NCBI GenBank assembly: GCA_003220345.1
Contig: QHSC01000125.1
Span: forward strand, 1-41,650
DNA from: Candidatus Rokuibacteriota bacterium
GTDB taxonomy: Bacteria; Methylomirabilota; Methylomirabilia; Rokubacteriales; CSP1-6
Direction: 5' to 3'
DNA length: 41,650 nt
The notes beneath the pieces were generated by a model. That model did no database searches and was not told the origin of the DNA. It worked only from the letters and a program-made list of their open reading frames with translations. Position 1 is the first letter of the stretch. Each line of letters begins with the position of its first letter. Position numbers and translations under genes: made by a program. Positions 8,434 through 16,488 of this stretch are shown in pieces.

Positions 8434-9360
8434 CTAGCGATTCAGGAACTTCAGCACGCTCTTGGCGATGCCGTCGGGGTCGAGGCCGTGCTTGGCGTAG
8501 AGCCCCTTGGCGTCGCCGGACTCGCCGAAGCCCACCACGCCCAGGCGCTTGACCGGCGTGGGCATGACCTCGCTCAGGAGCTCGCTCACCGCGCCCCCGA
8601 GCCCGCCGTGGATGGAATGGTCCTCGACGGTGACCACGCGCCCGGTCTTGCCCGCCGAGAGCAGGAGGGCCTCCTCGTCGAGCGGCTTGACGGTGGCGAC
8701 ATTGACGACCTCGGCGTTGACGCCGTCGGTGGCGAGCTTCTTGGCCGCCTCCAGAGAATTCCAGACCGTGCCGCCCGTGGCCAGGATGGACACGTCCGTG
8801 CCCGCGCGCAGGACGTCGGCCTTGCCGAAGCGGAACTGGTACTTGTCGTCGTGCACGGGCTCGAGGTTCTGGCGCGTGAGCCGCAAGTAGAGCGGGTTGC
8901 GGTGCTCGACGGCGTAGGCCACGACCTGCTTGGTCTCGATCTCGTCGGCGGGCTGGATGATGGGAATGTTGGGCAGCGAGCGCAGGCAGGCCATGTCCTC
9001 CAGCCCCATCTGCGTGTACCCGTCCTCGCCGATGGCCACGCCCACGTGCGTGCCCACGAGGATGACGGGGGCATTGCTGTAGGCGACGGAGACGCGAATG
9101 GTCTCGAAGCGCCCCACCACGAAGCAGGCAAAGGAGCAGGCGAAAGGCACGCGCCCGGCCAGGGCCAGGCCCGCGGCGAGGCCGATCATCCCCGACTCCG
9201 CGATGCCGACATTGAAGGCGCGGCTCGGGTAGGTCTTGGCGAACTTGGCCGTCATGGTGGACTTCGACAGGTCGGCGTCCACCGTCACGATGCGATCGTC
9301 CTTGGCTCCGAGATCGACGAGCGCTTCTCCGAACGCGGCGCGAGAGGCTTTGGCAGGCAT
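8434..9360 (-). CDS. Transketolase, C-terminal (pyrimidine-binding) subunit
   Basis: This is a 308-residue protein. The ATG at 9360 overlaps the TGA of the N-terminal subunit gene by one base; the open frame continues upstream but that part is the other subunit in a wrong frame. It starts MPAKASRAAFGEALVDLG, then DADLSKSTMTAKFAKTYPSR, FNVGIAESGMIGLAAGLAL with the conserved Glu that activates TPP, and THVGVAIGEDGYTQMGLEDM. The C-terminal domain includes VVTVEDHSIHGGLG. With the next gene it forms a split transketolase for the non-oxidative pentose phosphate pathway; related split enzymes act on other ketoses or in DXP-like reactions. Confidence 0.92.
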   Translation of the reverse strand: MPAKASRAAFGEALVDLGAKDDRIVTVDADLSKSTMTAKFAKTYPSRAFNVGIAESGMIGLAAGLALAGRVPFACSFACFVVGRFETIRVSVAYSNAPVILVGTHVGVAIGEDGYTQMGLEDMACLRSLPNIPIIQPADEIETKQVVAYAVEHRNPLYLRLTRQNLEPVHDDKYQFRFGKADVLRAGTDVSILATGGTVWNSLEAAKKLATDGVNAEVVNVATVKPLDEEALLLSAGKTGRVVTVEDHSIHGGLGGAVSELLSEVMPTPVKRLGVVGFGESGDAKGLYAKHGLDPDGIAKSVLKFLNR

Positions 9361-10256
9361 CACTTTTTCTCCAGAGCTTTCAGCTCGTCGAGGATGGGCT
9401 GCACCGAGGCGGGCACGGGCTCGCCGACCACCTCGCGGATGGCCTCGATGGCCTCGTTGGGCTTGGGGGCCTTGCCGTGCCACTCGGGGTCGTTCTCCAT
9501 GAACGAGACGCCCTTGCCCTTGACGGTGTGGGCCACGATGTAGGTGGGCGACCCCTTGGTCGCCTCCGCCTGGTCGAGGGCCTTGTCGATCTGGGCGAGG
9601 TCGTGGCCATTGATGTCGAGGACGGGCCAGCCGAAGCTCTTGACCTTGTCGATGATGGGCTCGAGGTCGAGGATCTTCTTCACGAAGTTGTCGAGCTGGA
9701 TGCCGTTGTAGTCCAGGATGACGCACAGGTTGTCCAGGTGATGGTCGGGAGCGCCGAGCTTGGGGACGGACATGAGGCTTTCCCAGACTTGCCCCTCCTG
9801 GCTCTCGCCGTCCCCCAGCACGCAGTACACGCGCGAGCTCTTGCCGGCCAGCTTGAGCCCGAGCGCCATGCCCGCCGCGACCGAGAGTCCCTGGCCGAGC
9901 GAGCCGGTGGCCGCCTCGATGCCCGGCAGGGCCACGCGATCGGGATGCCCCTGGAGCGGGCTGCCCAGCTTGCGCAGGGTGAGGAGGAGGCTTTCCGGGA
10001 AGAAGCCCGCCCGGGCCATGCAGTAGTACTGGGCGGGCACGCAATGCCCTTTGGAGAGGATGAAGCGGTCGCGATCTTCCCACGTCGGCTTCTTGGGATC
10101 GTACTTCATCCGGCCGAAGTAGAGCACGGTCAGGATGTCGATGACGGAGAGCGAGCCGCCCGGATGACCCGAGCCCGCATGCGTCAGCATGCGGAGAATC
10201 TGCACGCGCCCGTCGCGGGCAATGGCTTCGAGCTTGGCGAGATCGGGATTGGCCAT
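9360..10256 (-). CDS. Transketolase, N-terminal (TPP-diphosphate-binding) subunit
   Basis: The gene encodes 298 residues. Conserved elements are THAGSGHPGGSLSVID near residue 25-40, FILSKGHCVPAQY, GSLGQGLSVAAGMALG, and the TPP motif GDGESQEGQVWE followed by LDYNGIQLD. These match the N-terminal half of transketolase in the two-gene form common in thermophiles, archaea and many uncultivated bacteria. The ATG overlaps the TGA of the tldE-like gene (TGATG), and its own TGA overlaps the start of the C-terminal subunit. It is the fifth gene of the moeA operon. Confidence 0.93.
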   Translation of the reverse strand: MANPDLAKLEAIARDGRVQILRMLTHAGSGHPGGSLSVIDILTVLYFGRMKYDPKKPTWEDRDRFILSKGHCVPAQYYCMARAGFFPESLLLTLRKLGSPLQGHPDRVALPGIEAATGSLGQGLSVAAGMALGLKLAGKSSRVYCVLGDGESQEGQVWESLMSVPKLGAPDHHLDNLCVILDYNGIQLDNFVKKILDLEPIIDKVKSFGWPVLDINGHDLAQIDKALDQAEATKGSPTYIVAHTVKGKGVSFMENDPEWHGKAPKPNEAIEAIREVVGEPVPASVQPILDELKALEKK

Positions 10257-11815
10257 CAGTCAGTTGCCTCCATGAAGCCGGCGATGGCATCGACGTGAAC
10301 GCCCGTGACGGCGATCTCGGGGGTGTACACGACTTCGTCCACGCCCCACACCAGGGTACCCCGCTGATCCTTGGTGATGCCGGCGATGTGCGTGAGCAGC
10401 CTCGTGATGTTGTCGTTGATCCGCACGCTGTTGGCCTTGAGGGGCGACGCGATGCGTCCGTCGCGAATGGTAAAGGAGTCTCCCACCACGGTGCAAGTGA
10501 AGTCTCCCGCGCGAAGCCCGTTGATGGGGTAGGTGTACCAGATGCGGCCGACGTAGAGCCCGTCGCGCACGCTCTTGATCAGCTCATCGAGGGCCACGGG
10601 GTCGCTGCCTTCCACGATGACATTGGAGGCCGCGGTCTCCGGGGAAGTGTCGAAGGCGCGCCCGCCCGCGCCCGTGTAACGAAAGCCGTTGCGGGCCACC
10701 AGGGCGGGCGCGGCGGCCATCGCGTCCACGCCCAGCTTCTCCGCGAGCCCGGGATCGTGCAGCAGGCGCTGCGCGTCGTACCAGTTGGTGAGCGCTCCCG
10801 TGAGGACGCCGTCGCGGATCAGGTCGGTCCGTCCCGTGGGCAGCCCTTCGCAGGTGATCCCCTTGGAGCCCATGAACCCCGGCATGGCGCCGTGGTCGTA
10901 GATGGAGAGGCGCGGCGACGCGACGGGCTTGCCGAGCTTGCCCAGAAAGGGCGTGCTCGAAGCATAGAAGGAGCCGGCCTGGCAGGAGGGGACCACGAGG
11001 TTGTTCATGAGATCCGCCACGGGCTGCCGGCCGAAGATCACCGTGTAGTCGCCCGAGGGAATGCGTTCGCCGCCGATGGCCTCGATGGCCCGCTGCGCCG
11101 CCTCCACCCCCGCCTCGTCGGTGAAATGATCGAGCCGCGTGCCCGTGGACCAGCCCGAGCCCTTGGCCTCGCGCGATTCCACCATGGCCGTCACGAAGCC
11201 CATCATGGGCGTGGACACATCGGTCTGGGGCTCGGGCATCTGGCTCGAGGCGATGGCCATGGACTCCTGGACGATGGTGACGTCGCCGCCCAGGATCAGG
11301 CCCAGCCCGCGAAGCTCGGCCTCCGAGCCCGCGAGGTCGGCCAGGCTCCCGGAGGCGAGGAAGGCCCGGAGGCCGCCTTGCAGCACCTTCCACCCCGACT
11401 CGACGAGCTGAGCGTCGCTGATGGTGAGGAGCGCGGGATCGTGGTAGTCGAAGAGCGCGCGCGCCGCCCCTCCCGGTCGGGGCAGGGAGCGGAACTCGGG
11501 ATCACGCACCGCGCCCTGGCGCGCCTTGTCGAAGGCGCGGCGCATCCCCGCCGTCGAGAGATCGCTGGGCTCGGAGCCGAACCCGATGAGCACACCCTCC
11601 GGCGAGTCGAAGGCGACCTGGATCCCCACACCGTACATCTCGGCGCTCTTGGGCTCCTCCACGCCGTTGCAGGGAATGTGCGACGTGTAGTTGAGCCGGG
11701 TCAGGAGCGTCCGGTTCTCGGACACGAAGACCTCGACCTCGCGTACGCCGGGCTGGGCCCGCAGGAAGGCGAGACCGTCACGCGCGGCGCGCGCAAGCTC
11801 GGAGAGAGCGGGCAC
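10256..11815 (-). CDS. TldE/PmbA-like subunit of TldD/E metalloprotease
   Basis: This is a 519-residue member of the TldD/PmbA family. It lacks the HExxxH motif that the partner at 12231 has, as expected of the non-catalytic TldE/PmbA half. Family segments include the N-terminal VEVFVSENRTLLTRLNY, the central PVADLMNNLVVPSCQAGSFY and GKPVASPRLSIYDHGAMPG, and the C-terminal YPINGLRAGDFTCTVVGDSF. TldD/E heterodimers clip unfolded peptides and leader peptides of modified natural products. The GTG start at 11815 shares its first base position with the TAG that ends the rhodanese reading frame (TAGTG), which supports translation of that frame to its end. Confidence 0.9.
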   Translation of the reverse strand: MPALSELARAARDGLAFLRAQPGVREVEVFVSENRTLLTRLNYTSHIPCNGVEEPKSAEMYGVGIQVAFDSPEGVLIGFGSEPSDLSTAGMRRAFDKARQGAVRDPEFRSLPRPGGAARALFDYHDPALLTISDAQLVESGWKVLQGGLRAFLASGSLADLAGSEAELRGLGLILGGDVTIVQESMAIASSQMPEPQTDVSTPMMGFVTAMVESREAKGSGWSTGTRLDHFTDEAGVEAAQRAIEAIGGERIPSGDYTVIFGRQPVADLMNNLVVPSCQAGSFYASSTPFLGKLGKPVASPRLSIYDHGAMPGFMGSKGITCEGLPTGRTDLIRDGVLTGALTNWYDAQRLLHDPGLAEKLGVDAMAAAPALVARNGFRYTGAGGRAFDTSPETAASNVIVEGSDPVALDELIKSVRDGLYVGRIWYTYPINGLRAGDFTCTVVGDSFTIRDGRIASPLKANSVRINDNITRLLTHIAGITKDQRGTLVWGVDEVVYTPEIAVTGVHVDAIAGFMEATD

Positions 11816-12231
11816 TAAGGCCGCCGGGCCGCCGTCACGGCCGTCGGATACCGCTTCTCCGTCCAGCCGGGAATGCCTTCGTCGAGAATCATCATGTTGC
11901 GGTAGCCCGCCTGATAGAGCGTCCGGTAGGCCGCACGGGCCAGGGCATGCGGGCAGGCTCAGTAGAGGACGAGGAGATCTTTGCGAGGAACGTCGTGCAG
12001 GCGTCCCCGCAAGGAGTCGAGGGGGATGTTGCGGGCGCCCTTGATGTGCAGATCGTCGTACTGCGGCTTCTCTCTCACGTCGATGAAGACGACCGCCTGC
12101 CGTTTGTCCACGAGGGCCTTGGCCTCGTCGACGGAGATGTACTTCTCCGGCACCTCGGGATCGTCGGCGGGCGCCGGCGCCGCCCAGGCCACCGCGGAGG
12201 CCAGCAGCAGAAGCGCGAGGGGACGTCGCAT
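11815..12231 (-). CDS. Exported rhodanese-like protein with in-frame TGA (probable selenocysteine at residue 91)
   Basis: Reading through one TGA (11961-11959) gives 138 residues. The N-terminus MRRPLALLLLASAVAWAAPA is a Sec signal peptide, so the product is periplasmic. Next are the rhodanese segments ISVDEAKAL, VVFIDVREKPQYDDLHI, GARNIPLDSL, then DLLVLY-TGA-ACPHALARAAY, where every ordinary rhodanese has its catalytic cysteine at the TGA. After the TGA the frame continues with good rhodanese sequence (GYRNMMILDEGIPGWTEKRYP) and ends in TAG overlapping the next gene by one base. The start ATG overlaps the tldD stop (TGATG). Selenocysteine insertion is inferred; a nonsense mutation or sequencing error is the alternative. 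A Sec-x-Cys pair would suggest a redox or selenosulfide role. Confidence 0.82.
11931..11952 (-). promoter_or_regulatory. Candidate bacterial SECIS-like hairpin downstream of the TGA
   Basis: On the minus strand CCGCAUG (11952-11946) pairs with CGUGCGG (11937-11931), seven pairs with one G-U, around loop CCCUGGCC. It begins six bases after the UGA. A second weaker stem, GCGGCC/GGACGC with one mismatch, lies about 25-40 bases after the UGA and fits the usual bacterial SECIS spacing better. Folding by eye only. Confidence 0.35.
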
Positions 12232-13802
12232 CAGCCCTGGCCGCCCGTGATGATGGCCCGGCTGCGCATCGTCGGCCCGCCGTTGCCGAGTTTCTTGGTC
12301 TGCATGGGCTGACCCTTGCCGCAGTTCGGGATCGGATAGAGACGGAAGTCGCGGCCCACGGCGTCCACGTTCATGAGGTAGTCGCGGCTGTCCGCCATGA
12401 TCCCGCCGTCCCGGTAGAGGCGGCCGAGCTGGCCGTGGCGGATCTCGTAGACCTTGCGGGCCGAGATCCGGAAGTTCTCGCGGCTCTCCGCGATGGACGG
12501 CGTCTTGTGGCCGACCAGGTAGAAGCCGTGATCGACTTCGCTGATGATGGCCGCGGGGTCGCGGTCGCCTCCCTCGAACACCGTATTGGACATGCGGATG
12601 AGCGGGATGAGCGGCGCCTCCGTCGCTTTCCAGTGGCCGTTGGGCTCGCCGCCGAAGATCGCCGCCGTCTGGCGGCTGTTCATGAAGCCTTTGAAGATGC
12701 CCCGCTCGATGTGGGCCACGCGCCGGGCCGGCGTGCCCTCGTGATCGTACTTGTAGTGGCCGTACCCGGGGAGCGACGGATCCGAGAACGCCGAGACGAG
12801 CGGGGAGGCGATCTGGCGACCGACCTGGGTATCGTCGAGGCTCCTGAGCAGCCACGAGCGCCCCGCATAGGCCGTCTCCATCTTGAGCCCGCGATCGAGC
12901 TCGACGGGATGCCCGATGATCTCGTGGGAGACGAGCGTGTTGTAGTGCGGGTCCGTGACCACGGTCACCTCGTCCTCGAGCGTGGGCAGGGCCGGCGCCG
13001 CCGCCAGCTCGCAAGCCTCGCGGGCCAGGGCGAGGGCGAAGTCGGGGAAGGGAGGGAAGACCATGAGCGGGTCGTCCACGCCCCGCTCCAGGATCTCCCA
13101 GCCCCGCTGATGTCCGACGACGTCGTAGATCTCCTGACTGTTGTCGGCGCCGTTGGCAACGACGTAGGCCATGCCCTGGGTGAGCGCGAAGGCCTGGTCG
13201 ATGAGGGCGCCCTCGGAGGAGGCGAAGAGCTCACGCGAGAGCTGCGTCATGGTCGAGACGTAGTTGAAGCCGACGGCGGCCTCGGTCGCCTTGATGCGCC
13301 GGGAGATCTCCTCCGTGAATCGAACCATGGCGCCCAGGTCAACCGTGCGGGGATCGATCTCGTAGACGGCGGGCACGGTGTCCTGGCAGACGCGAATCGG
13401 ATGCAGGCGCGTATCGGCGAGCGACTCGCCCAGGGGGCCGAACTTGCCGCGCGTCTCGGCCTTGCCGTCGGCGTTGGCGAGAGCGCGCCGATACGCCGCC
13501 TCCAGGCCCTCCCTGAGCACGGCCTCCAGGCGAGGCAGGTCGGCCTCGCCCAGCCCGCGGCCGAAATAGCCCGGGGCGATCGAGCGGTTGCCCGCGAGCA
13601 CGCGGATGCCGAAGGCCAGCGCCGTGTCTTCTCCCGAGCCCTTGGACGAGCCGTTCTCGGACGAGGCGTACTTGCCCTCCCCGATCTCGAGACGGATGTC
13701 GGCGTACTGAAGATGCGGAAGCCTCCGCGCGTAGCCCATGACGAGCTCGCCCACGAGCGGCCTCAGGCCGTCGATCAGCTCGGTGCGGATTGCCGAAGGC
13801 AT
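12231..13802 (-). CDS. tldD: TldD metalloprotease catalytic subunit
   Basis: This protein is 523 residues from the ATG at 13802; GTG at 13817, which overlaps the moeA stop as GTGA, would give 528 and is an equally good start in such an overlapping operon. The zinc motif HEIIGH (HExxxH, H293-H298) is intact, followed by PVELDRGLKMETAYAGRSWL. The C-terminal part includes FEGGDRDPAAIISEVDHGFY and a predicted Cys ligand region near LYPIPNCGKGQP. With the TldE-like protein at 10256 it should form the TldD/E protease, known for maturing microcin B17 and degrading CcdA in Escherichia coli. The rhodanese gene inserted between the two subunits is unusual. Confidence 0.92.
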   Translation of the reverse strand: MPSAIRTELIDGLRPLVGELVMGYARRLPHLQYADIRLEIGEGKYASSENGSSKGSGEDTALAFGIRVLAGNRSIAPGYFGRGLGEADLPRLEAVLREGLEAAYRRALANADGKAETRGKFGPLGESLADTRLHPIRVCQDTVPAVYEIDPRTVDLGAMVRFTEEISRRIKATEAAVGFNYVSTMTQLSRELFASSEGALIDQAFALTQGMAYVVANGADNSQEIYDVVGHQRGWEILERGVDDPLMVFPPFPDFALALAREACELAAAPALPTLEDEVTVVTDPHYNTLVSHEIIGHPVELDRGLKMETAYAGRSWLLRSLDDTQVGRQIASPLVSAFSDPSLPGYGHYKYDHEGTPARRVAHIERGIFKGFMNSRQTAAIFGGEPNGHWKATEAPLIPLIRMSNTVFEGGDRDPAAIISEVDHGFYLVGHKTPSIAESRENFRISARKVYEIRHGQLGRLYRDGGIMADSRDYLMNVDAVGRDFRLYPIPNCGKGQPMQTKKLGNGGPTMRSRAIITGGQG

Positions 13803-13813
13803 GCGGGGCGCGC

Positions 13814-15016
13814 TCACCACGGCGTGAAGGGCTCGACCCAGACCGGCTCGCCCGCGCCCACGTCCCCGCGCTCCTCCTCGATCACGACGAAGCAGTTGGC
13901 CGCCGTCATGGAGGTCAGGATGCCCGAGCCCTGCGGGCCGGTGGTGCGCACTTCCCAGCCGCCAGGGCCAAAGGTGAGGATGCCGCGCTTGAACTCGCGG
14001 CGTCCCGTCTTCTTGCTCATGCGCTCCGTGGCCACCGCGCGGAAGGGCGTCACGAAGAGCTCGCGCCGCCCGGCAAGCTTCCAGAGAGCGGGCCGCACGA
14101 AGAGGTGAAAGGTGAGCATGGAGGCGACGGGATTGCCGGGCAGGCCGAAGAAGTGGGCGCGGCCGATGCTGCCCACGGCCATCGGCCGCCCGGGCTGCAT
14201 GGCGACCTGCCAGAAATCGATGCCCCCCGCCTGCTGGAGGACGGCCTTCACGAGATCGTGGTCGCCGACCGACACGCCGCCCGAGGTGAGCACGATGTCC
14301 GCGTGCTCCGAGGCCCGGAGGAGGCGCGCCTGCAGCTCGTCGAACTGGTCCGGCACGATGCCGTCATCCACCATCTCGGCGCCGCTCGCCTCGAGGAGAC
14401 CGCACAGGGAGAATCGATTGGAGTCGTAGATCTGCCCCGGCTTGCGGGACGATCCAGGCTCGGCGACCTCGTCGCCCGTCGAGAGCACGGCCACGCGCGG
14501 CTTCTGTCGGACGTAGATCTGAGCCAAACCGAGGGAGGCCGCCACTCCGATCTCCTGGGGCCGCAGGACGCTCCCCGCGGGGAGCACGATCTGGCCGGCA
14601 CGGACGTCTTCGCCGCGCAGACGCCGATTCGCTCCCGGCGCGATGGAGCCTACCGTGATGCGCGCCCCCTCGCGCGCCACCACTTCCTGGGGATAGACGC
14701 TGTCAGCGCCGGCCGGCATGGGCGCCCCCGTCATGATGCGCAGGGTCTGACCCGAGCGCAGGGTCCCGGAGAAAACCGCTCCCGCGGCAAGCTCCGCGGC
14801 CACGTCGAAGACGCGGGTGCCCGTCGCGGGAATATCGGCGGAGGCGACGGCATAACCGTCCACCGCGGAATTGTCCGTGGGGGGCACGTCCATCTCGGCT
14901 CGAACGTCTTCGGCGAGAACGCGACCGAGAGCGGCGGCAAGAGGAACGATCTCGGGGGACGCGATGGTGGTGATCCGGGCCAAGACCTGAGCCTGCGCGT
15001 CGCGGACCGAGATCAT
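13814..15016 (-). CDS. moeA: Molybdopterin molybdotransferase MoeA
   Basis: The product is 400 residues, the normal MoeA length. It inserts molybdate into adenylylated molybdopterin to form Mo-cofactor. Visible landmarks are PLAAALGRVLAEDVRA, the PPTDNSAVDGYAV signature, TGAPMPAGADSVYPQE, GSVLRPQEIGVAASLGL, VLSTGDEV, IYDSNRF, LTSGGVSVGDHDLVK and FFGLPGNPVASM. It is the first gene of the minus-strand operon ending with transketolase. A perfect TATAAT lies six bases before the ATG and no Shine-Dalgarno is seen, so translation is probably leaderless. Confidence 0.95.
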   Translation of the reverse strand: MISVRDAQAQVLARITTIASPEIVPLAAALGRVLAEDVRAEMDVPPTDNSAVDGYAVASADIPATGTRVFDVAAELAAGAVFSGTLRSGQTLRIMTGAPMPAGADSVYPQEVVAREGARITVGSIAPGANRRLRGEDVRAGQIVLPAGSVLRPQEIGVAASLGLAQIYVRQKPRVAVLSTGDEVAEPGSSRKPGQIYDSNRFSLCGLLEASGAEMVDDGIVPDQFDELQARLLRASEHADIVLTSGGVSVGDHDLVKAVLQQAGGIDFWQVAMQPGRPMAVGSIGRAHFFGLPGNPVASMLTFHLFVRPALWKLAGRRELFVTPFRAVATERMSKKTGRREFKRGILTFGPGGWEVRTTGPQGSGILTSMTAANCFVVIEEERGDVGAGEPVWVEPFTPW

Positions 15017-15022
15017 GCGCGC

Positions 15023-15028
15023 ATTATA
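15023..15028 (-). promoter_or_regulatory. -10 element TATAAT for the moeA operon
   Basis: On the minus strand a consensus TATAAT ends six bases before the moeA ATG. No clear TTGACA is found 17 bases further upstream. The spacing implies a leaderless mRNA for moeA. Confidence 0.55.
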
Positions 15029-15060
15029 CCGTGGGCGAAAAGGGCACGACCAGTCACCTA

Positions 15061-15069
15061 TGCTACGAT
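15061..15069 (+). promoter_or_regulatory. Extended -10 element for the RDD gene
   Basis: TGC TACGAT has the extended -10 form TGnTAnnnT. It ends eight bases before the ATG at 15078, with no ribosome site between. It is divergent from the moeA promoter, about 33 bases away. Confidence 0.45.
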
Positions 15070-15077
15070 ACGCCGCG

Positions 15078-15662
15078 ATGCCGGTGACATGCCCGCGGTG
15101 CGGATGGCAGGGAGAGCAAGCTCACTATTGCGCGCGCTGCGGCGCCACCCTCGAGGCCGCCGCCCCCGGCTCGGTCTTCTCACGGCCGGCTGCTCCTTCC
15201 GCTCCGTACGCGACCGCCCCTGTCGTCGCCTCCTACGCGCCGCGCGTGGAAGCGTCCGCCCGCCCGGCGGGATTCTGGATACGCTTTGTCGCGTACATCA
15301 TCGACGGATTCTTCCTTCTCGTGGTCCAGGCCGTCCTCTGGGGTGTGGGCTGGATGTCGGTGGGTGGAGGCGGCTGGAGAGCCGTGGGAGCAGCCACGCA
15401 TCTCTTCAACTGGCTCATCGGCGCCGTCTACTTCATCGCCTTCCACTACCGCTGGGGGCAGACCTTCGGCAAGATGCTCATGCAGATCCGCGTCGTTCGG
15501 ATGGACGGAGGCCCACTGACGCTCGGCCAGTCGACAGGCCGGTACTTCGCCACCTATCTCTCGGCGATCATTCTCTCCATCGGTTTCATCATGGCCGGCC
15601 TGCGCCGCGACAAGCGGGCGCTCCACGATCTCCTCGCCGGCACACGCGTCGAGCGCTTGTAG
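15078..15662 (+). CDS. Zinc-ribbon RDD family membrane protein
   Basis: This 194-residue protein starts MPVTCPRCGWQGEQ; an in-frame ATG at 15060 would add six residues but overlaps the probable -10. An N-terminal zinc ribbon is formed by CPRC and CARC (residues 5-8 and 17-20). A Pro/Ala-rich linker leads to an RDD domain: GFWIRFVAYIIDGFFLLV, then three hydrophobic segments, with the RDD signature GKMLMQIRVVRMDG and a late RDKRALHDLLAGTRV. RDD proteins are small membrane proteins, some proposed as transporters; the zinc ribbon may sense or tether. The 127-bp palindrome begins 19 bases after its stop. Confidence 0.88.
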   Translation: MPVTCPRCGWQGEQAHYCARCGATLEAAAPGSVFSRPAAPSAPYATAPVVASYAPRVEASARPAGFWIRFVAYIIDGFFLLVVQAVLWGVGWMSVGGGGWRAVGAATHLFNWLIGAVYFIAFHYRWGQTFGKMLMQIRVVRMDGGPLTLGQSTGRYFATYLSAIILSIGFIMAGLRRDKRALHDLLAGTRVERL

Positions 15663-15680
15663 CAGGGTGTTGATCGAACT

Positions 15681-15807
15681 GCAGGCTGCTCAAAAAGGTC
15701 CAGATGCGAGGCGGCGCCCGACGGCCGCACGCGAGGCGTACTCTCTGTACGTTGAGCGTGCGGCCGAGGGCGCCAACGAAGCAGATGGGCCTTTTTCAGC
15801 AGCCTGC
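15681..15807. repeat. 127-bp palindromic element, copy B
   Basis: The ends are GCAGGCTGCT and AGCAGCCTGC. The whole element folds on itself with a short loop centred at 15744 between CGAGGCGTAC and GTACGTTGAG. The arms include AAAAAGG / CCTTTTT and a G+C-rich middle. Its reverse complement matches copy C (28065-28191) at 119 of 127 positions. It lies between the RDD and DUF309 genes and may end transcription in either direction. Confidence 0.9.
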
Positions 15808-15825
15808 TAGGCGCGCGCGCCGGAT

Positions 15826-16488
15826 ATGGCGCTGCCCCTGCCGCTGCGCAATCGTCTGGCCGACCTGATCCTGGACGCGCTGCACGACCCGCAGGCGCGC
15901 CAGGCCCTCGAGGTGGTCGTGGCCGTGTGCGTCGAGTCCGGCGGTGTGCCGGCAGCCCAGCCGATCCCCAACGCCTTTCCCGCGGATCTCTTCGAGCATC
16001 GTGAGGGCGTGTGGCGCCTCAAGGGCGCGTGGAAGGCCTATGAGGTCGAGTTCGCCGAGCGCGCGGAGCGCGCCCGGCGGATGCTGCGCCGGCGCCCCTT
16101 CGACCCCGCCGACCCGCCGCTCGCCACCGCGCTCGTCTCCGCCGCCCTGCTCTTCCACGCGCATCTCTACTTCGAGGTGCACGAGCTGCTCGAGCCGTAC
16201 TGGATGCGGGCCGAGGGAAGCGCGCGCATCGCCCTGCAGGGGCTCATCCAGGTCGCCGTCGGCTTCCAGCATCTGGCCAATCGCAATGTCAGCGGCGCGC
16301 TCTCCCTCCTCCACGACGGCTGCAGCAAGGTGCTCGAGCGTCAGCTCGAAGGGGTGCCCCTCGATCCCTTCGGCCGGGCGTTGCAGCGCTGCATGGCGCG
16401 CATCGACGCGCTGGGGGACGAGGCGCCCACGGCCTTCGACTGGAACGAGGTGCCCCGCTTCCCCGTCCGCGTGTCCGATGATGAGTAA
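15826..16488 (+). CDS. DUF309 domain protein
   Basis: This 220-residue protein has a C-terminal DUF309 domain. The signature is FHAHLYFEVHELLEPYWM (FxxHExLE type, around residues 110-130) followed by IALQGLIQVAVGFQHLANRN and GALSLLHDGCSKVLE. The N-terminal 100 residues form a helical region without a recognised domain. DUF309 proteins are helical bundles of unknown biochemical function. No Shine-Dalgarno is evident before ATG 15826. The gene overlaps the next one by 11 bases, so the two are probably an operon. Confidence 0.85.
   Translation: MALPLPLRNRLADLILDALHDPQARQALEVVVAVCVESGGVPAAQPIPNAFPADLFEHREGVWRLKGAWKAYEVEFAERAERARRMLRRRPFDPADPPLATALVSAALLFHAHLYFEVHELLEPYWMRAEGSARIALQGLIQVAVGFQHLANRNVSGALSLLHDGCSKVLERQLEGVPLDPFGRALQRCMARIDALGDEAPTAFDWNEVPRFPVRVSDDE

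Noticed and set aside
8434..10290. Single 618-residue fused transketolase frame
   Set aside because: Only the last 308 residues are transketolase-like in this frame; the N-terminal subunit is read in another frame with its own start at 10256.
11815..11961. TGA in the rhodanese as a simple nonsense mutation with the gene ending at 11959
   Set aside because: Good rhodanese sequence continues in frame to a TAG that overlaps the next start; the break is at the catalytic Cys only. It remains an alternative until reads and Sec genes are checked.
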